In this document: positions 41,360 to 51,223 of the stretch, piece by piece
Numbering within the stretch: the first letter of the stretch is position 1
Layout of the letters: the number at the start of each line of letters is the position of its first letter
Source: CAYSAD01 sp964428955
Lineage (GTDB): Bacteria > Patescibacteriota > Saccharimonadia > Saccharimonadales > Saccharimonadaceae
Reading direction: 5' to 3'
Length of the DNA stretch: 64,000 bases
NCBI GenBank assembly: GCA_964428955.1
Contig: CAYSAD010000003.1
Span: forward strand, 60,398 to 124,397
Notes under the pieces: model-generated
Databases searched by the model: none
What the model was told of the DNA's origin: nothing
The model's input: the letters and a program-made list of their open reading frames with translations, nothing else
Translations under genes and position numbers: made by a program

Positions 41360-42025
41360 TTACTGGGCGTAAAGCTGTTGATAATACTGAAGCAGCAGCG
41401 GTGGAATGGTAGGTTCAGAAATCGTTTCCGGTTTTGGAATCGCCATTACGACGAACTTGATTGGAGTATTTGGCGGAATGTTTTCACCGCTGCCAGTTGC
41501 ACCATAAGCCAAGTCTGCCGGCATTGTGATTAATCGGACTCCTCCGATTTTCAAACCGACGACACCTTGTTCCCAGCCGTCAACCAAACCCTGGGCTGGA
41601 TCGAGCGGTTGCTTGAGTGACTTACCATCGATCGACTGGTCAAAGACTTTACCACTTGGGTTCCAACCGATGTAATAGGCAGCATAATCAGTGTCGCCTT
41701 TCGCCAATGTTTTACCAGTGCCGATTTTCAAATCTTCCATAGCAAGCTTGCTAACTTTTATAGCATTAAACTTAGTGGGCTGCGAAGCGTAGGGTTTGAA
41801 TGAGTTATAATATTTTTTAGACAATGCAGCAGTCTGCGCGTCAACTTTCTTCTGATAGGCGTCGGTATCTTTTTGGTACTGAGCAGAAAGCTCCTTATAC
41901 TGTTCTTGGTCTGATTTCTGATTTATCGATGACAAAATCATTACCACGAACGACACAACCGTGCCGGCAATCATCAAAAGTGTAATGAACCAAATAAACG
42001 CACGCTGACTTTTTTTAGTCGCCAT
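41360..42025 (-). CDS. membrane-anchored FKBP-type peptidyl-prolyl isomerase
   Basis: 221 residues. N-terminal anchor (FIWFITLLMIAGTVVSFVVMI), a coiled linker rich in Lys, Gln and Tyr, then the FKBP domain (DLKIGTGKTLAKGDTDYAAYYIG, in part; GLVDGWEQGVVGLKIGGVR; PADLAYGATGSGENIPP). It folds proteins outside the membrane. It lies beside ndh and the oxidase operon, though no specific link is shown. AGGAGA precedes the ATG. Confidence 0.9.
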   Translation of the reverse strand: MATKKSQRAFIWFITLLMIAGTVVSFVVMILSSINQKSDQEQYKELSAQYQKDTDAYQKKVDAQTAALSKKYYNSFKPYASQPTKFNAIKVSKLAMEDLKIGTGKTLAKGDTDYAAYYIGWNPSGKVFDQSIDGKSLKQPLDPAQGLVDGWEQGVVGLKIGGVRLITMPADLAYGATGSGENIPPNTPIKFVVMAIPKPETISEPTIPPLLLQYYQQLYAQ

Positions 42026-42068
42026 AATCTCCTATTCTCTCAATTACTCGTTCCAGTATACCAAACCC

Positions 42069-43259
42069 TTACTTCTCGTGGTAGGTTGGTGTTTGAAAAT
42101 AGTCATCCTCAATGATTTTCTGAGCTCGCCATACGCCAAGCGCTTGACCGAGTGGTAAAACGTCACTGTAACCGATAGCATCAGCTGCTTGGCGAATAAG
42201 TGAAGCAAGTCGTCCGCTCAGGCGGATCTTATGCCACTCGAACACTGCCCAATGTTCACCGACAGGTACGACAGTTGGTGGTATTACTACTTTGTATTTT
42301 TTAAGAGGCCGTTTCAACCGTTCACGCTTAATGTTCGCCGCCACAAATATAGCATCGTGCAGTGCCGTCTGAGCCAAACCACTGTGAGGTGTTTCAGCAT
42401 TATCACCGATAACATATTCGTTATCACTGATTTTCATGTAGTCATCGACAACAACCTTCGCGCGCTTCGAAAACTCGAAATATTCGCCGTTGATAGCGTA
42501 AAACGGATGGTTAGCCACTCCAGATGTCCAAATAACAGTATGGCTTTTAATCGGCTTGCCGTTGACGATCAGACTGTCGGCGGTCTGGGCCTCGACCCGC
42601 TTGTTTGTTTCAACGCTAACGCCGAGCTTCTTCAGTCGCTTCTCGACACTTGCACTGGTTTTCTGGCTCATTCTCGGCAAGATTCGCGGTGATGCCTCGA
42701 TCAAATGAATTCGTAACTTGCGTTTCGGTAAGTCAAACCTCACCCGTAGGCGTTCCAAATATGAACCGAGTGCCGCGGCAAGTTCCACACCAGTCGGACC
42801 GGCCCCCACAATAACATAGTCCTTTTCCATAGCGTGTTCTTCTAGGATCTGCTCGTACAAATGTTGTTTCATTTCTTTGATTTCAGCTTCCGATTTGATA
42901 CCGAATGAATATACTTCAAGTCCTTTGATACCAAAATATGTTGTCACCGAACCAAGTGCCATGATCAACTTGTCGTACTCATATGAATTTTTCGAGGCTC
43001 CAACGACCCGATTCTCATCAGGATATATTTTCTCAACCGTATCAAGCCGCACATGGATATTATGCTTACCTGCAAAAATTTCACCTAGCGGCACCCATGA
43101 CTGCAAGTGACTGCGACCAGTCGCCGTACCATAGAGAGCAGGATAATACTGGAAATCGCCTCGGTCGCTGATGAGCGTAATGTGGTTGGCTTTATCTTTA
43201 GCTAATTCCAAGGCTGCTTTGACGCCGCCAAACCCACCGCCGACAATTGTTACCTTCAT
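42069..43259 (-). CDS. ndh: type II NADH dehydrogenase
   Basis: Non-pumping NADH:quinone oxidoreductase. 396 residues: FAD-binding IVGGGFGGVKAALELAK at the start, NADH-binding IVGAGPTGVELAAALGSYLE near 160, and the FAD-contacting YVIGDNAETPHSGLAQTA. A C-terminal amphipathic region (IRLSGRLASLIRQAADAIGYS) is suited to membrane contact. It probably supplies quinol to the cyo oxidase next to it. A TATACT -10 box and AAGGA precede the ATG. Confidence 0.92.
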   Translation of the reverse strand: MKVTIVGGGFGGVKAALELAKDKANHITLISDRGDFQYYPALYGTATGRSHLQSWVPLGEIFAGKHNIHVRLDTVEKIYPDENRVVGASKNSYEYDKLIMALGSVTTYFGIKGLEVYSFGIKSEAEIKEMKQHLYEQILEEHAMEKDYVIVGAGPTGVELAAALGSYLERLRVRFDLPKRKLRIHLIEASPRILPRMSQKTSASVEKRLKKLGVSVETNKRVEAQTADSLIVNGKPIKSHTVIWTSGVANHPFYAINGEYFEFSKRAKVVVDDYMKISDNEYVIGDNAETPHSGLAQTALHDAIFVAANIKRERLKRPLKKYKVVIPPTVVPVGEHWAVFEWHKIRLSGRLASLIRQAADAIGYSDVLPLGQALGVWRAQKIIEDDYFQTPTYHEK

Positions 43260-43306
43260 TGTATGTCCTTTTTGTGTTGTTCTGTCTTACGAATAGTATA
43301 CCATGC

Positions 43307-44170
43307 TTATGGTAAAAGTGGACCGACCGCTAACATGAGACACAGTACTAATATGGTAATCATTGAAAACTTAAACATCTTACGAGCCCAGGCGTCAGGA
43401 GCTTTGGTAGTCAAACCTATGCCAGCTAGCCATACCCAATACATACCAAATACGGCCATAACGAGGAAATATACGAGCCCTGTGTACGCCACAAACGTCA
43501 ATGATAATGTGCTCAGTACGTATAGTATCGTGTAGACATAAATTTGAATCGTCGTCGAACGCACACCCTTAACTACTGGCATAACAGGAATCTTAGCGGC
43601 GGCATATTCTTTGCGTCGATAAATAGCAATTGAATAGAACTCGGGGAATTGCCAGAAAAATAGAATCAGAAAGACAATGATCAAACCGGCATCCACCTGG
43701 CCACTCACTGCTGCGTAGCCACCGGCAATCGGCATCGCGCCAGAAATACTCCCGACCAACGTACCGTGAATCGAGCGTCGCTTCGACAACGCACCATATA
43801 GCCATACGTATGTCACGAAGCCGATCAGGCCGATTGATACTACCAATAAATTCGTCCAGATGTACAGAATAGTGATTCCAGTGACTCCCAACAGCCCTCC
43901 ATAAATAATCATGTGCGAGTTTTTGACCGCGCCGATCACACTCGGCCGCGATTTGGTACGCTCCATCATTCTGTCGATGTCTTGATCGAGGTAGTTATTG
44001 ATCACACAGGCTGATGCGATTACCAGTGTCATGCCGCCAACCGTCGCTAGAAATAGCCACCAGTCAACATGGCCGGCTGCCGCTAGTAAAAACCCAGCAG
44101 CCGCAGTTAATACGTTACCGTACAGTACGCCCGGTTTGGTTAGCCGGTAATAGTCTTTCATGGTTGCCAT
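43307..44170 (-). CDS. cyoE: protoheme IX farnesyltransferase
   Basis: Makes heme O for the bo3 oxidase. 287 residues, 7-9 transmembrane segments of the UbiA family. The conserved NNYLDQDIDRMMERTKSRP (prenyl diphosphate-binding Asp cluster) is in the first loop; a second cluster, YRRKEYAAAKIPVMPV, follows later. Last gene of the operon, 3 bp after cyoD. Confidence 0.94.
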   Translation of the reverse strand: MATMKDYYRLTKPGVLYGNVLTAAAGFLLAAAGHVDWWLFLATVGGMTLVIASACVINNYLDQDIDRMMERTKSRPSVIGAVKNSHMIIYGGLLGVTGITILYIWTNLLVVSIGLIGFVTYVWLYGALSKRRSIHGTLVGSISGAMPIAGGYAAVSGQVDAGLIIVFLILFFWQFPEFYSIAIYRRKEYAAAKIPVMPVVKGVRSTTIQIYVYTILYVLSTLSLTFVAYTGLVYFLVMAVFGMYWVWLAGIGLTTKAPDAWARKMFKFSMITILVLCLMLAVGPLLP

Positions 44171-44172
44171 CG

Positions 44173-44538
44173 TTAAAAACCTTTGTCTTTTTGATTGAGC
44201 ATATAGTCGGTCTTACCGCTCGGCGATAAATCTAGCATATTGTAATTTAAGTTATGCATGATCCAGAGTGAGCCAACAACCACGATTAGTAGCAGAATTG
44301 CCATGAATACTGCCGCAATCAGCTTGAGCCGTGGTTTTTCACCATCAGCAACGTGTAAGAACAATACCAGCTGCACTAGCATCTGTACTAACGCAAGCGC
44401 ACTAATAGCCATGATGAGTTGTGTGCCAGACAAGACTCGTGCGCTCACCAGGTAGTATGAGATGAGTGTCAATAACAACGAAAGTATAAAACCAGTTACG
44501 TACTGGACGAGCATGCCACTAGTTGTTTTATCGGTCAT
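44173..44538 (-). CDS. cyoD: cytochrome bo3 oxidase subunit IV
   Basis: 121 residues, three transmembrane helices (YVTGFILSLLLTLISYYLV, LIMAISALALVQMLVQLVLF, LIAAVFMAILLLIVVVGSLW). HVADGEKPR is a typical loop. Assists assembly of subunit I. Its start overlaps the cyoC stop by 4 bp. Confidence 0.92.
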   Translation of the reverse strand: MTDKTTSGMLVQYVTGFILSLLLTLISYYLVSARVLSGTQLIMAISALALVQMLVQLVLFLHVADGEKPRLKLIAAVFMAILLLIVVVGSLWIMHNLNYNMLDLSPSGKTDYMLNQKDKGF

Positions 44539-45125
44539 AAACTAACCCCCATCAAGTACACGACCGTGAAGATAAAAATCCAAATGACATCCAGGAAGTG
44601 CCAAAACATAGCGAACAAACCAAGTTGTCTCGCCAACTTAGGTGTTAAGCCGCGTTTTACGATCCCGAACACCAGCACCAGCAACCACAGTAATCCGATG
44701 GTGATGTGCAAGCCATGCGTACCGACAAGCGTAAAGAAAGCCGACAAAAAGGCGCTCTGCGACCAACTATGGCCAGCAGCAACCAGACTCGAGAATTCAT
44801 TCAGCTCGATCGTCAAGAACGCGACGCCTAGTATGTACGTAACCGCCAAAGCGGCGATTACGAATCGAACACTCTTCTGGCGAGCCGCGATCAAAGCCAA
44901 GCCGCAGACAAAGCTACTCAGTAGCAGCGCCAGTGTTTCTACTAGGACCATTGGTAGCTCAAAAATATCATGTCCGCTTGGACCGCCAGCCGTGCCACCT
45001 CGCAACACCACGAAAGTCGCAAATAAACTCGCAAACAGTAGGCAGTCGGTCATCAAGTACAGCCAAAAACCGATACTCGTCCGATTATCGCGAACTATCA
45101 ATTCACGAGTTGATAATTCGCTCAT
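44535..45125 (-). CDS. cyoC: cytochrome bo3 oxidase subunit III
   Basis: 196 residues, five transmembrane helices, as in quinol oxidases (short form). Motifs: GFWLYLMTDCLLFASLFATF at the start, GTHGLHITIGLLWLLVL and WHFLDVIWIFIFTVVYL. It overlaps cyoB and cyoD by 4 bp each. Confidence 0.95.
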   Translation of the reverse strand: MSELSTRELIVRDNRTSIGFWLYLMTDCLLFASLFATFVVLRGGTAGGPSGHDIFELPMVLVETLALLLSSFVCGLALIAARQKSVRFVIAALAVTYILGVAFLTIELNEFSSLVAAGHSWSQSAFLSAFFTLVGTHGLHITIGLLWLLVLVFGIVKRGLTPKLARQLGLFAMFWHFLDVIWIFIFTVVYLMGVSL

Positions 45126-47086
45126 GCCGCTCTCCTCGCCTGGTGCTCGGTTTTTTTAATTTCCGCTACCGAAATGACACGTTCAGTTGCCGCATCATCA
45201 ACCGACGCCGATCTAACAGCTATGACAATAGACGCCACTAAGCCAACGATGGCAAGCCACCAAATATGCCAAATGACACCGAAACCAATCAGGAAAGAGG
45301 TTAGCCCGATCAGTATACCGACGCTCCGGTTCTTTGGTACATGAATTGGCTCGATCCCGTGATCGGCACGCTTATGTGTCGCATGTTTCATTGTCCAGAA
45401 AGCGTCACGAGTCGAGACCGGTGTCAGACTCGCGAAATTGTATTCAGGAATCGGTGTTGGTGTAGACCACTCAAGCGTTCGACCATCCCATGGATCACTA
45501 CCAGCGACAAGGTCCTTACGTTTCCAAATACTATAGCCGAGTTGCAGGAGTTGGAAGAAAATTCCCAACATGATAATGGCCACGCCTACGCCGGCCACAA
45601 TAAATAACCACTGCCAGCCAAGTGATGCATCGTAGTGATCAAGTCGGCGCGCCGCACCCATAAAACCAAGTACATACAGCGGCATGAAAGCCAGTAAGAA
45701 ACCAACCAGCCAACACCAAAATGCGCACTTTCCTAGAGTTTCGTGCAAGTAAAAACCGGTCAGTTTCGGGAACCAGTACGTTACACCGGCAAACATACCA
45801 AACAGCACACCACCGATAATCATCGTATGGAAATGCGCAATCAGAAATAGACTGTTATGTACTTGGTAATCAATTGCTGGCACCGACATCAGCACACCTG
45901 TCAACCCGCCAATCGTAAATGTCACGACAAAGCCCATAAACCATAACATCGGTGTAGCAAAACGAATCCGACCCTGGTACATCGTGAAGAGCCAGTTGAA
46001 CACTTTCACTCCCGTCGGAATAGCGATAATCATCGTCATAATGCCAAAGAAAGCATTGACATTGGCACCCGCACCCATCGTGAAGAAGTGATGCAGCCAA
46101 ACAGTGAACGACAATAACGCGATGGAAATAAGCGCCACGACCATTGACGTATAGCCAAATAATCGCTTGCGGCTGAAAATTGGAACGATCTCTGAAAAGA
46201 TACCGAACGCCGGCAAGATTAGAATGTAAACCTCCGGATGACCCCATGCCCAAATCAAGTTGACGTACATCATCGGATTACCACCGAAATCAGCCGTAAA
46301 GAAGTGCATCCCCATTGTGCGATCAAGTGCCAACATACTAAGTGTCGCGGTCAGGATCGGGAAGGCAAACACCACAAGTAGCATCGCCGTAACGACCGAC
46401 CACACGAAAACTGGCATCTTCATCAGCGTCATACCTTTGCGACGCATCGTAAAAATTGTCGTCAGGAAATTAACACCGGAAAGCAAACTACCGATTCCAG
46501 CGATCTGTAAACTCCAAATCCAATAGTCAACCCCCGTCCCCGGGCTATAGGCCAGTTCGGAAAGTGGTGGGTATGCCAGCCAGCCGGCTGGCGAAAACTC
46601 ACCGATACCAAGCGATACGTTTATCAGCACCATGCCAGCAGCAAACAACCAGAAGCTGATCGAATTCAGGAGCGGAAACGCAACGTCACGTGCACCAATC
46701 TGCAGTGGCACGATGAGGTTTATCACACCGAACATGAAACCCATCGCAACAAAGAAAATCATAATCGTACCGTGTGCCGAGAATACTTGCTGGAACATAT
46801 CGGATGAGATTGGTCCGCCACTATGCGTCGCAAAGACAGCCTGCTGGGTGCGAATCATGGCCGCATCAGCCACAGCGCGCAAGAGCATAATGACCGCGAT
46901 CGCTATGTACATGATACCGATCTTCTTCGGATCGAGTGAGGTAAACCAATTATTCCAAAGATAAGACCATTTCTTGAAATAGGTTATGGCAATAAGAATG
47001 GCGATGAGCGCCAGACTCGCGCCGACGACACCGACAATCGTCACCATATCGTGCGGTAAGGCGTCCAGACTTAATCGGCCGAACAT
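45122..47086 (-). CDS. cyoB: cytochrome bo3 oxidase subunit I
   Basis: Catalytic heme-copper subunit. 654 residues, about 15 transmembrane helices. Metal ligands visible: the first heme His in FSAHGTIMIFF, WGHPEVYILILPAFG (CuB His and cross-linked Tyr), LHHFFTMG (the CuB His pair) and HFHTMIIGG (heme ligands). K-pathway residues appear present, so it should pump protons. Oxygen reduction coupled to proton motive force. Confidence 0.97.
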   Translation of the reverse strand: MFGRLSLDALPHDMVTIVGVVGASLALIAILIAITYFKKWSYLWNNWFTSLDPKKIGIMYIAIAVIMLLRAVADAAMIRTQQAVFATHSGGPISSDMFQQVFSAHGTIMIFFVAMGFMFGVINLIVPLQIGARDVAFPLLNSISFWLFAAGMVLINVSLGIGEFSPAGWLAYPPLSELAYSPGTGVDYWIWSLQIAGIGSLLSGVNFLTTIFTMRRKGMTLMKMPVFVWSVVTAMLLVVFAFPILTATLSMLALDRTMGMHFFTADFGGNPMMYVNLIWAWGHPEVYILILPAFGIFSEIVPIFSRKRLFGYTSMVVALISIALLSFTVWLHHFFTMGAGANVNAFFGIMTMIIAIPTGVKVFNWLFTMYQGRIRFATPMLWFMGFVVTFTIGGLTGVLMSVPAIDYQVHNSLFLIAHFHTMIIGGVLFGMFAGVTYWFPKLTGFYLHETLGKCAFWCWLVGFLLAFMPLYVLGFMGAARRLDHYDASLGWQWLFIVAGVGVAIIMLGIFFQLLQLGYSIWKRKDLVAGSDPWDGRTLEWSTPTPIPEYNFASLTPVSTRDAFWTMKHATHKRADHGIEPIHVPKNRSVGILIGLTSFLIGFGVIWHIWWLAIVGLVASIVIAVRSASVDDAATERVISVAEIKKTEHQARRAA

Positions 47087-48018
47087 CAGTTTGTCACCCC
47101 TTCGTTGTGTCCCATATACTTACCTATAATAGTATCGTACAAACCGGCATCAGGCAAAGAAAAGTCCTTTACGACATTGTCATGGCTCGGCTGGGCTAAT
47201 TTGCTATACCCGACAGTCGTCAGTGGCTCGGCTTGTGTCGCAGCAGTAACCCAGTTATGAAAATCACTATTACTCACTGCCGAAGCCGTGAAGTCCATGG
47301 AAGCGTATCCTGTACCGTTGATATTGGTATTCGTCCCCCGAAAATCACCGGTATGGTCGGCCATCAGACTCAACCGGCTACTCATCCCCGGCATAGTGTA
47401 AATCTGACCGCCGAGTTTCGGAATCCAAAACGTGCTCATCGGCGCATCGGCCGTCAGCTCAAAATCAACTGGTGTCTTTTCCGGGAAGGTTAACTTATCA
47501 AGTGATGCCACATGATAATCGGGATATAAGAATAGCCAGCGCCACTGTAGCGTCACGACTTGAACGCGAATTGGTTGTTGATCTGATGCAACTGTTTTGC
47601 GTGGATCAAGTTGGTGCGACGAAACTACCGCCACCACGCCTAGTACTGTAATGATAGCGATCGGAATTCCCCACCAAAGTGTCTCTAAAAACCGATTACT
47701 ACTGGCATTTGGCCGATAGGTAGCCTTCGTATTACCTTCTCGATACTTCCAGGAAAAGGCAAACAGCATAATGAAGACCGGAATTACCACTGCCATACCG
47801 AGTGCGGTCGTAAATATAATCAAATCTTTTTCCTGATGAGCGACAACACCAGCTGGATTAAAAACATCCGTTTTAGTAATCAAATAGGCTATGCCGGCGT
47901 AAAAACCAACACCAAGCAAACTCACTACAATATAAATAAACGGTTGCACGCGCCGAGAGGATGATTTTTTAGAACGTCTCTTCATACTACTTCTGCTTAC
48001 CATCATACCACCAACCAT
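47086..48018 (-). CDS. cyoA: cytochrome bo3 oxidase subunit II
   Basis: 310 residues. A basic N-terminus is followed by two transmembrane helices (FIYIVVSLLGVGFYAGIAYL; FTTALGMAVVIPVFIMLFAFS) and an external cupredoxin domain without CuA ligands, as expected of a quinol oxidase (WRWLFLYPDYHVASL, DAPMSTFWIPKLGGQIYTMP). No lipobox Cys is visible, unlike E. coli CyoA. First gene of the operon. GATAAAAT lies 15 nt before the ATG at 48018; two more ATGs follow within 5 codons. Confidence 0.94.
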   Translation of the reverse strand: MVGGMMVSRSSMKRRSKKSSSRRVQPFIYIVVSLLGVGFYAGIAYLITKTDVFNPAGVVAHQEKDLIIFTTALGMAVVIPVFIMLFAFSWKYREGNTKATYRPNASSNRFLETLWWGIPIAIITVLGVVAVVSSHQLDPRKTVASDQQPIRVQVVTLQWRWLFLYPDYHVASLDKLTFPEKTPVDFELTADAPMSTFWIPKLGGQIYTMPGMSSRLSLMADHTGDFRGTNTNINGTGYASMDFTASAVSNSDFHNWVTAATQAEPLTTVGYSKLAQPSHDNVVKDFSLPDAGLYDTIIGKYMGHNEGVTN

Positions 48019-48046
48019 GCGTCGGTCCGCATTTTATCAACAAAAT

Positions 48047-48283
48047 TTACTTGCGGAAGCGAAAAGCAACGACGAATGAAAAAATCGAGACGAATGCCAA
48101 AAGTACGATAGCTATAGTAGTGAGGAGCGGTTGAAATTCGACTTGGTTTAAACTACCAGCCAGTAAGATGGAAATCAGCGACAACGATAACAATGCTATC
48201 ATGGCATGCGCACGGCCCAGCTCCAGGCGAACATCTTTTGATTTAACAGTTGAAATTTTTCGTAAGATTGATTTTTTAGTCAT
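48047..48283 (-). CDS. small membrane protein near the cyo operon
   Basis: 78 residues from the ATG at 48283; the frame opens 5 codons earlier. TACAAT (plus ATTGTA, 48290-48295) is exactly 6 nt upstream, which supports the start. A basic N-terminus is followed by two transmembrane helices (MIALLSLSLISILLAGSL; TTIAIVLLAFVSIFSFVVAF) and a basic tail. Not recognised. It lies between pheT and cyoA, in the same direction as both. Confidence 0.65.
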   Translation of the reverse strand: MTKKSILRKISTVKSKDVRLELGRAHAMIALLSLSLISILLAGSLNQVEFQPLLTTIAIVLLAFVSIFSFVVAFRFRK

Positions 48284-48302
48284 AACCACATTGTACACTG
48301 AA

Positions 48303-50765
48303 TCAAACGATTTGGGCGTGTACTTTTTCGACCACTGTTTCAGTGATAGTCGCCACGATTCTTCCGGCTTCTTCGCTAGTCAGGGTCTTTTCAAAACTGG
48401 TCAATTCCAATCGTAATGTAATCGTCTTACGTTCACTGTCATTATCTGCCTGATAAATAACCAGTGGGTCCAGTTTTACGCTGACCTGCGCAGTAGGGAG
48501 CGCATCGCTCACCGTTTTGTAAATATCCTCGTAATGGACCGTGGCAGCAACTTTCAATGAGACATCCTGGGCAACACTTGGAAATTTACTGAGGGGCTTA
48601 TAAAAGGAAGCTGGCCCGTTTATAGCCTGCATATGTACTTCAAAACCAGCCGCGAATGCTGGTAGCTTGAAAGTGCGAGCAACACTCTGTTTAAACTCAC
48701 CGACTACACCCCAAATCAGACCGTCTTTTTCTATCACCACTGAACGTTCTGGGTCGTACGGCGCACATAGCTGCCTTCCCCATTCATCCTTTGTCAAATC
48801 ACAGCTCACTAATGGGGTCAAGTTAGTAGTTTTTAAGTCAATAATCTGTTCAAGATATTTGCGAGCATGATAATAGGCTGCGCCTGTCGGCTGCTGCTTG
48901 TCGGCATAGGCTAACACGAGAGCGATATGACTATCTTCGTTGGGAACGTCTGGCTCAGTCTTATCCATCTCACCTTTGAAGTGAACTTTGTTCAGTTCAA
49001 AGATGGCAAATTGACCATAGCCAGCTTTTATATTCATGTGGACTTTATCAAGCAAGCTTGGCATCAAACCTATACGGTAATACTGCAAATCCGGACTAAG
49101 CGCATTAGAAAGTTGGTAAGCATGTGTAATATCCTGTTCGGCTCGCTTCATGATTTTTTCGTGCACGAAACTATAGGTTAGTACTTCATTAGCACCAGCC
49201 TTAGCGAGACTTTCACGGACTCTCTGCTTTAACACCAAATCGTTATTCATAGCCGCCGGTTTAATACTACGACGTGGCAACTCGCGCGGTAATTTGTCAA
49301 AGCCATACAGTCGGCCGACTTCTTCGACGATATCTTCGGGCAACTCAATATCTGTGCGCCAGAACGGTGGCTGGATCACTAGTGTATCCTCGCCATCAAC
49401 AATACATTCAACATTTGAAAGCAATCGTCTTATTTCATCGGCTGTCAAAGATAATCCTAACCGTTCGTTGATGAACTCCGGTGTAACATCAACGGTATTT
49501 CTATTCTGGAGTGGCCTTTTTTCATCAAACACCGGACTGGCCTGTTTGCCTGGCGACACATCATAGATAGACGTCATCAGTAAATTCATGATGTGATCAT
49601 TTTGTAGCGGACTTTGGCCTTTATTGAACCGCGTGAGTGCATCGGTAAAAACACCGTGGCGCATACTGCTTTTTCGCACGGTATACATATCGAAATTGGC
49701 AACTTCGAGCACGATGTTTTTTGTTTCACTACTCACTTCACTGTTTCCACCACCCATAACGCCAGCCAATCCAACCGGACCTTCACCGCTGGCAATCACG
49801 ATATCATCTTCGCTCAACTCGTAAGTTTTGTGATTAAGTAACGTCACGGTCTCACCTTTTTTAGCTAGTCGCGCACCGATCTCGTGGTTTGGCAATTTGT
49901 CATAATCGTAAGCGTGCGTCGGTTGAGCCGTGAGAAGCATGACGTAATTCGTCACGTCGACGATATTGTTGATTGGCTTGCTGCCCATCGCCACCAGCGC
50001 GCACTGCAGCCATAGCGGGCTTGGCTTTACTTCGACACCTTTTATCGCTACCACCATGAAACGTGGTATTTTATCTGGGTCATCATTGAATACTTCCAAC
50101 TCCAAACCTTCGGCGCTCTTGAATGCCGGTACGCTCTTGTACCAGTCTGGGCCAGTGAATTGCTCGTGCTGGATGCCGGCAATTTCCCGCGCTACACCGA
50201 TTTGACCGAACAGATCCGGCCGGTGGGTGAACATTTTGTTCTCAATATCGATGATAGTGTCATCTAAGCTGTAAGCTCTGGCAAAATTAGCGCCTGGTTT
50301 TATTTCAACATCGCTCGGTTTCCATTCATCGATATCGATTTCCAAAATACCATCGTGGCTATCGCCGATACCGAGTTCTTTGGCGCTCGCCAACATGCCG
50401 TTTGAAACAATGCCGCGCAATTCTTTCGGTTCAAGTACGAACGGTTCTTTGTCACTGAACGTCGACGGCACGATTGATTTCGGTGGCAGCCAAACCACGA
50501 AGATTCCGGCACGGACGTTCGGCGCACCACAAACGACTTGGATGTTTTCGCCAGTTCCGGCGTCGATTTCACAGACCGACAATTTGTCGGCGTTCGGGTG
50601 CTTCTCGCATTTGACAACTTTCACGATTGTCGCGTCTTTGTAGCGTTCACTGAGGTCAATAACCTCCTCCACACCACCAAGCTGTTGGTTGATTTTTGCC
50701 ACAAGCTCATCAACCGACAAGCCGATGCCGGTGAATTGTTTAATGGTATTTAAGCTGACTTTCAT
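48303..50765 (-). CDS. pheT: phenylalanyl-tRNA synthetase beta subunit
   Basis: 820 residues. N-terminal tRNA-binding EMAP-like domain (VKCEKHPNADKLSVCEIDAG), B3/B4 editing-type domains (HAYDYDKLPNHEIGARLA), B5, the pseudo-catalytic core and the C-terminal FDX-ACB domain (FPSVAQDVSLKVAATVHYED). Start at 50765, which overlaps the stop of the oxidase-like gene by 4 bp. Part of the pheS-X-pheT operon. Confidence 0.96.
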   Translation of the reverse strand: MKVSLNTIKQFTGIGLSVDELVAKINQQLGGVEEVIDLSERYKDATIVKVVKCEKHPNADKLSVCEIDAGTGENIQVVCGAPNVRAGIFVVWLPPKSIVPSTFSDKEPFVLEPKELRGIVSNGMLASAKELGIGDSHDGILEIDIDEWKPSDVEIKPGANFARAYSLDDTIIDIENKMFTHRPDLFGQIGVAREIAGIQHEQFTGPDWYKSVPAFKSAEGLELEVFNDDPDKIPRFMVVAIKGVEVKPSPLWLQCALVAMGSKPINNIVDVTNYVMLLTAQPTHAYDYDKLPNHEIGARLAKKGETVTLLNHKTYELSEDDIVIASGEGPVGLAGVMGGGNSEVSSETKNIVLEVANFDMYTVRKSSMRHGVFTDALTRFNKGQSPLQNDHIMNLLMTSIYDVSPGKQASPVFDEKRPLQNRNTVDVTPEFINERLGLSLTADEIRRLLSNVECIVDGEDTLVIQPPFWRTDIELPEDIVEEVGRLYGFDKLPRELPRRSIKPAAMNNDLVLKQRVRESLAKAGANEVLTYSFVHEKIMKRAEQDITHAYQLSNALSPDLQYYRIGLMPSLLDKVHMNIKAGYGQFAIFELNKVHFKGEMDKTEPDVPNEDSHIALVLAYADKQQPTGAAYYHARKYLEQIIDLKTTNLTPLVSCDLTKDEWGRQLCAPYDPERSVVIEKDGLIWGVVGEFKQSVARTFKLPAFAAGFEVHMQAINGPASFYKPLSKFPSVAQDVSLKVAATVHYEDIYKTVSDALPTAQVSVKLDPLVIYQADNDSERKTITLRLELTSFEKTLTSEEAGRIVATITETVVEKVHAQIV

Positions 50766-51223
50766 AGTTGCCCCCAAGCAAGCTCATGCTTCACGTTGCC
50801 GTTACCGTCAAAATTGCCAAACACAGCCCAATTACTCACCTTTATTCGATACATACGACTACCGTCAATCACTTTAAGCTGCTCAGTAACCTGAGCACTA
50901 TCGCGATTCAGCGCACCACAATATCGCTCGACATCTTCCATGGAAGCATCAATCATTTCGGCCTTGCCTTCAAAATAAATACCATTCGGCGATTCCGTCA
51001 GCGGATGCTGCTTGATGATATTTCCGGCCACGTGCGGATTCGCGGCGATCTCCTGGCAGTGCCGCGTGGTCTGTTTTGACACGAAATAAAGATTCAAGTT
51101 ATCGTCATGTGCAAAGTGCACTTCACACACCCATGGCTTGTCACCGCTCACCGTCGCCAGCGACATGTGCGGCGTCTTGGTGACGTATTGCCGGATTACT
51201 TTTTCAATTTCCTCGTTACTCAT
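50762..51223 (-). CDS. pyridoxamine 5'-phosphate oxidase family protein
   Basis: 153 residues, a small flavin-binding split-barrel protein: MSLATVSGDKPWVCEVHFAHD, NLYFVSKQTTRHCQEIAANP and GIYFEGKAEMI. Most such proteins are FMN- or F420-binding oxidoreductases rather than true PNPOx. It lies between pheS and pheT with overlapping ends and so is translated with them; a functional link to the synthetase is not known. Confidence 0.82.
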   Translation of the reverse strand: MSNEEIEKVIRQYVTKTPHMSLATVSGDKPWVCEVHFAHDDNLNLYFVSKQTTRHCQEIAANPHVAGNIIKQHPLTESPNGIYFEGKAEMIDASMEDVERYCGALNRDSAQVTEQLKVIDGSRMYRIKVSNWAVFGNFDGNGNVKHELAWGQL

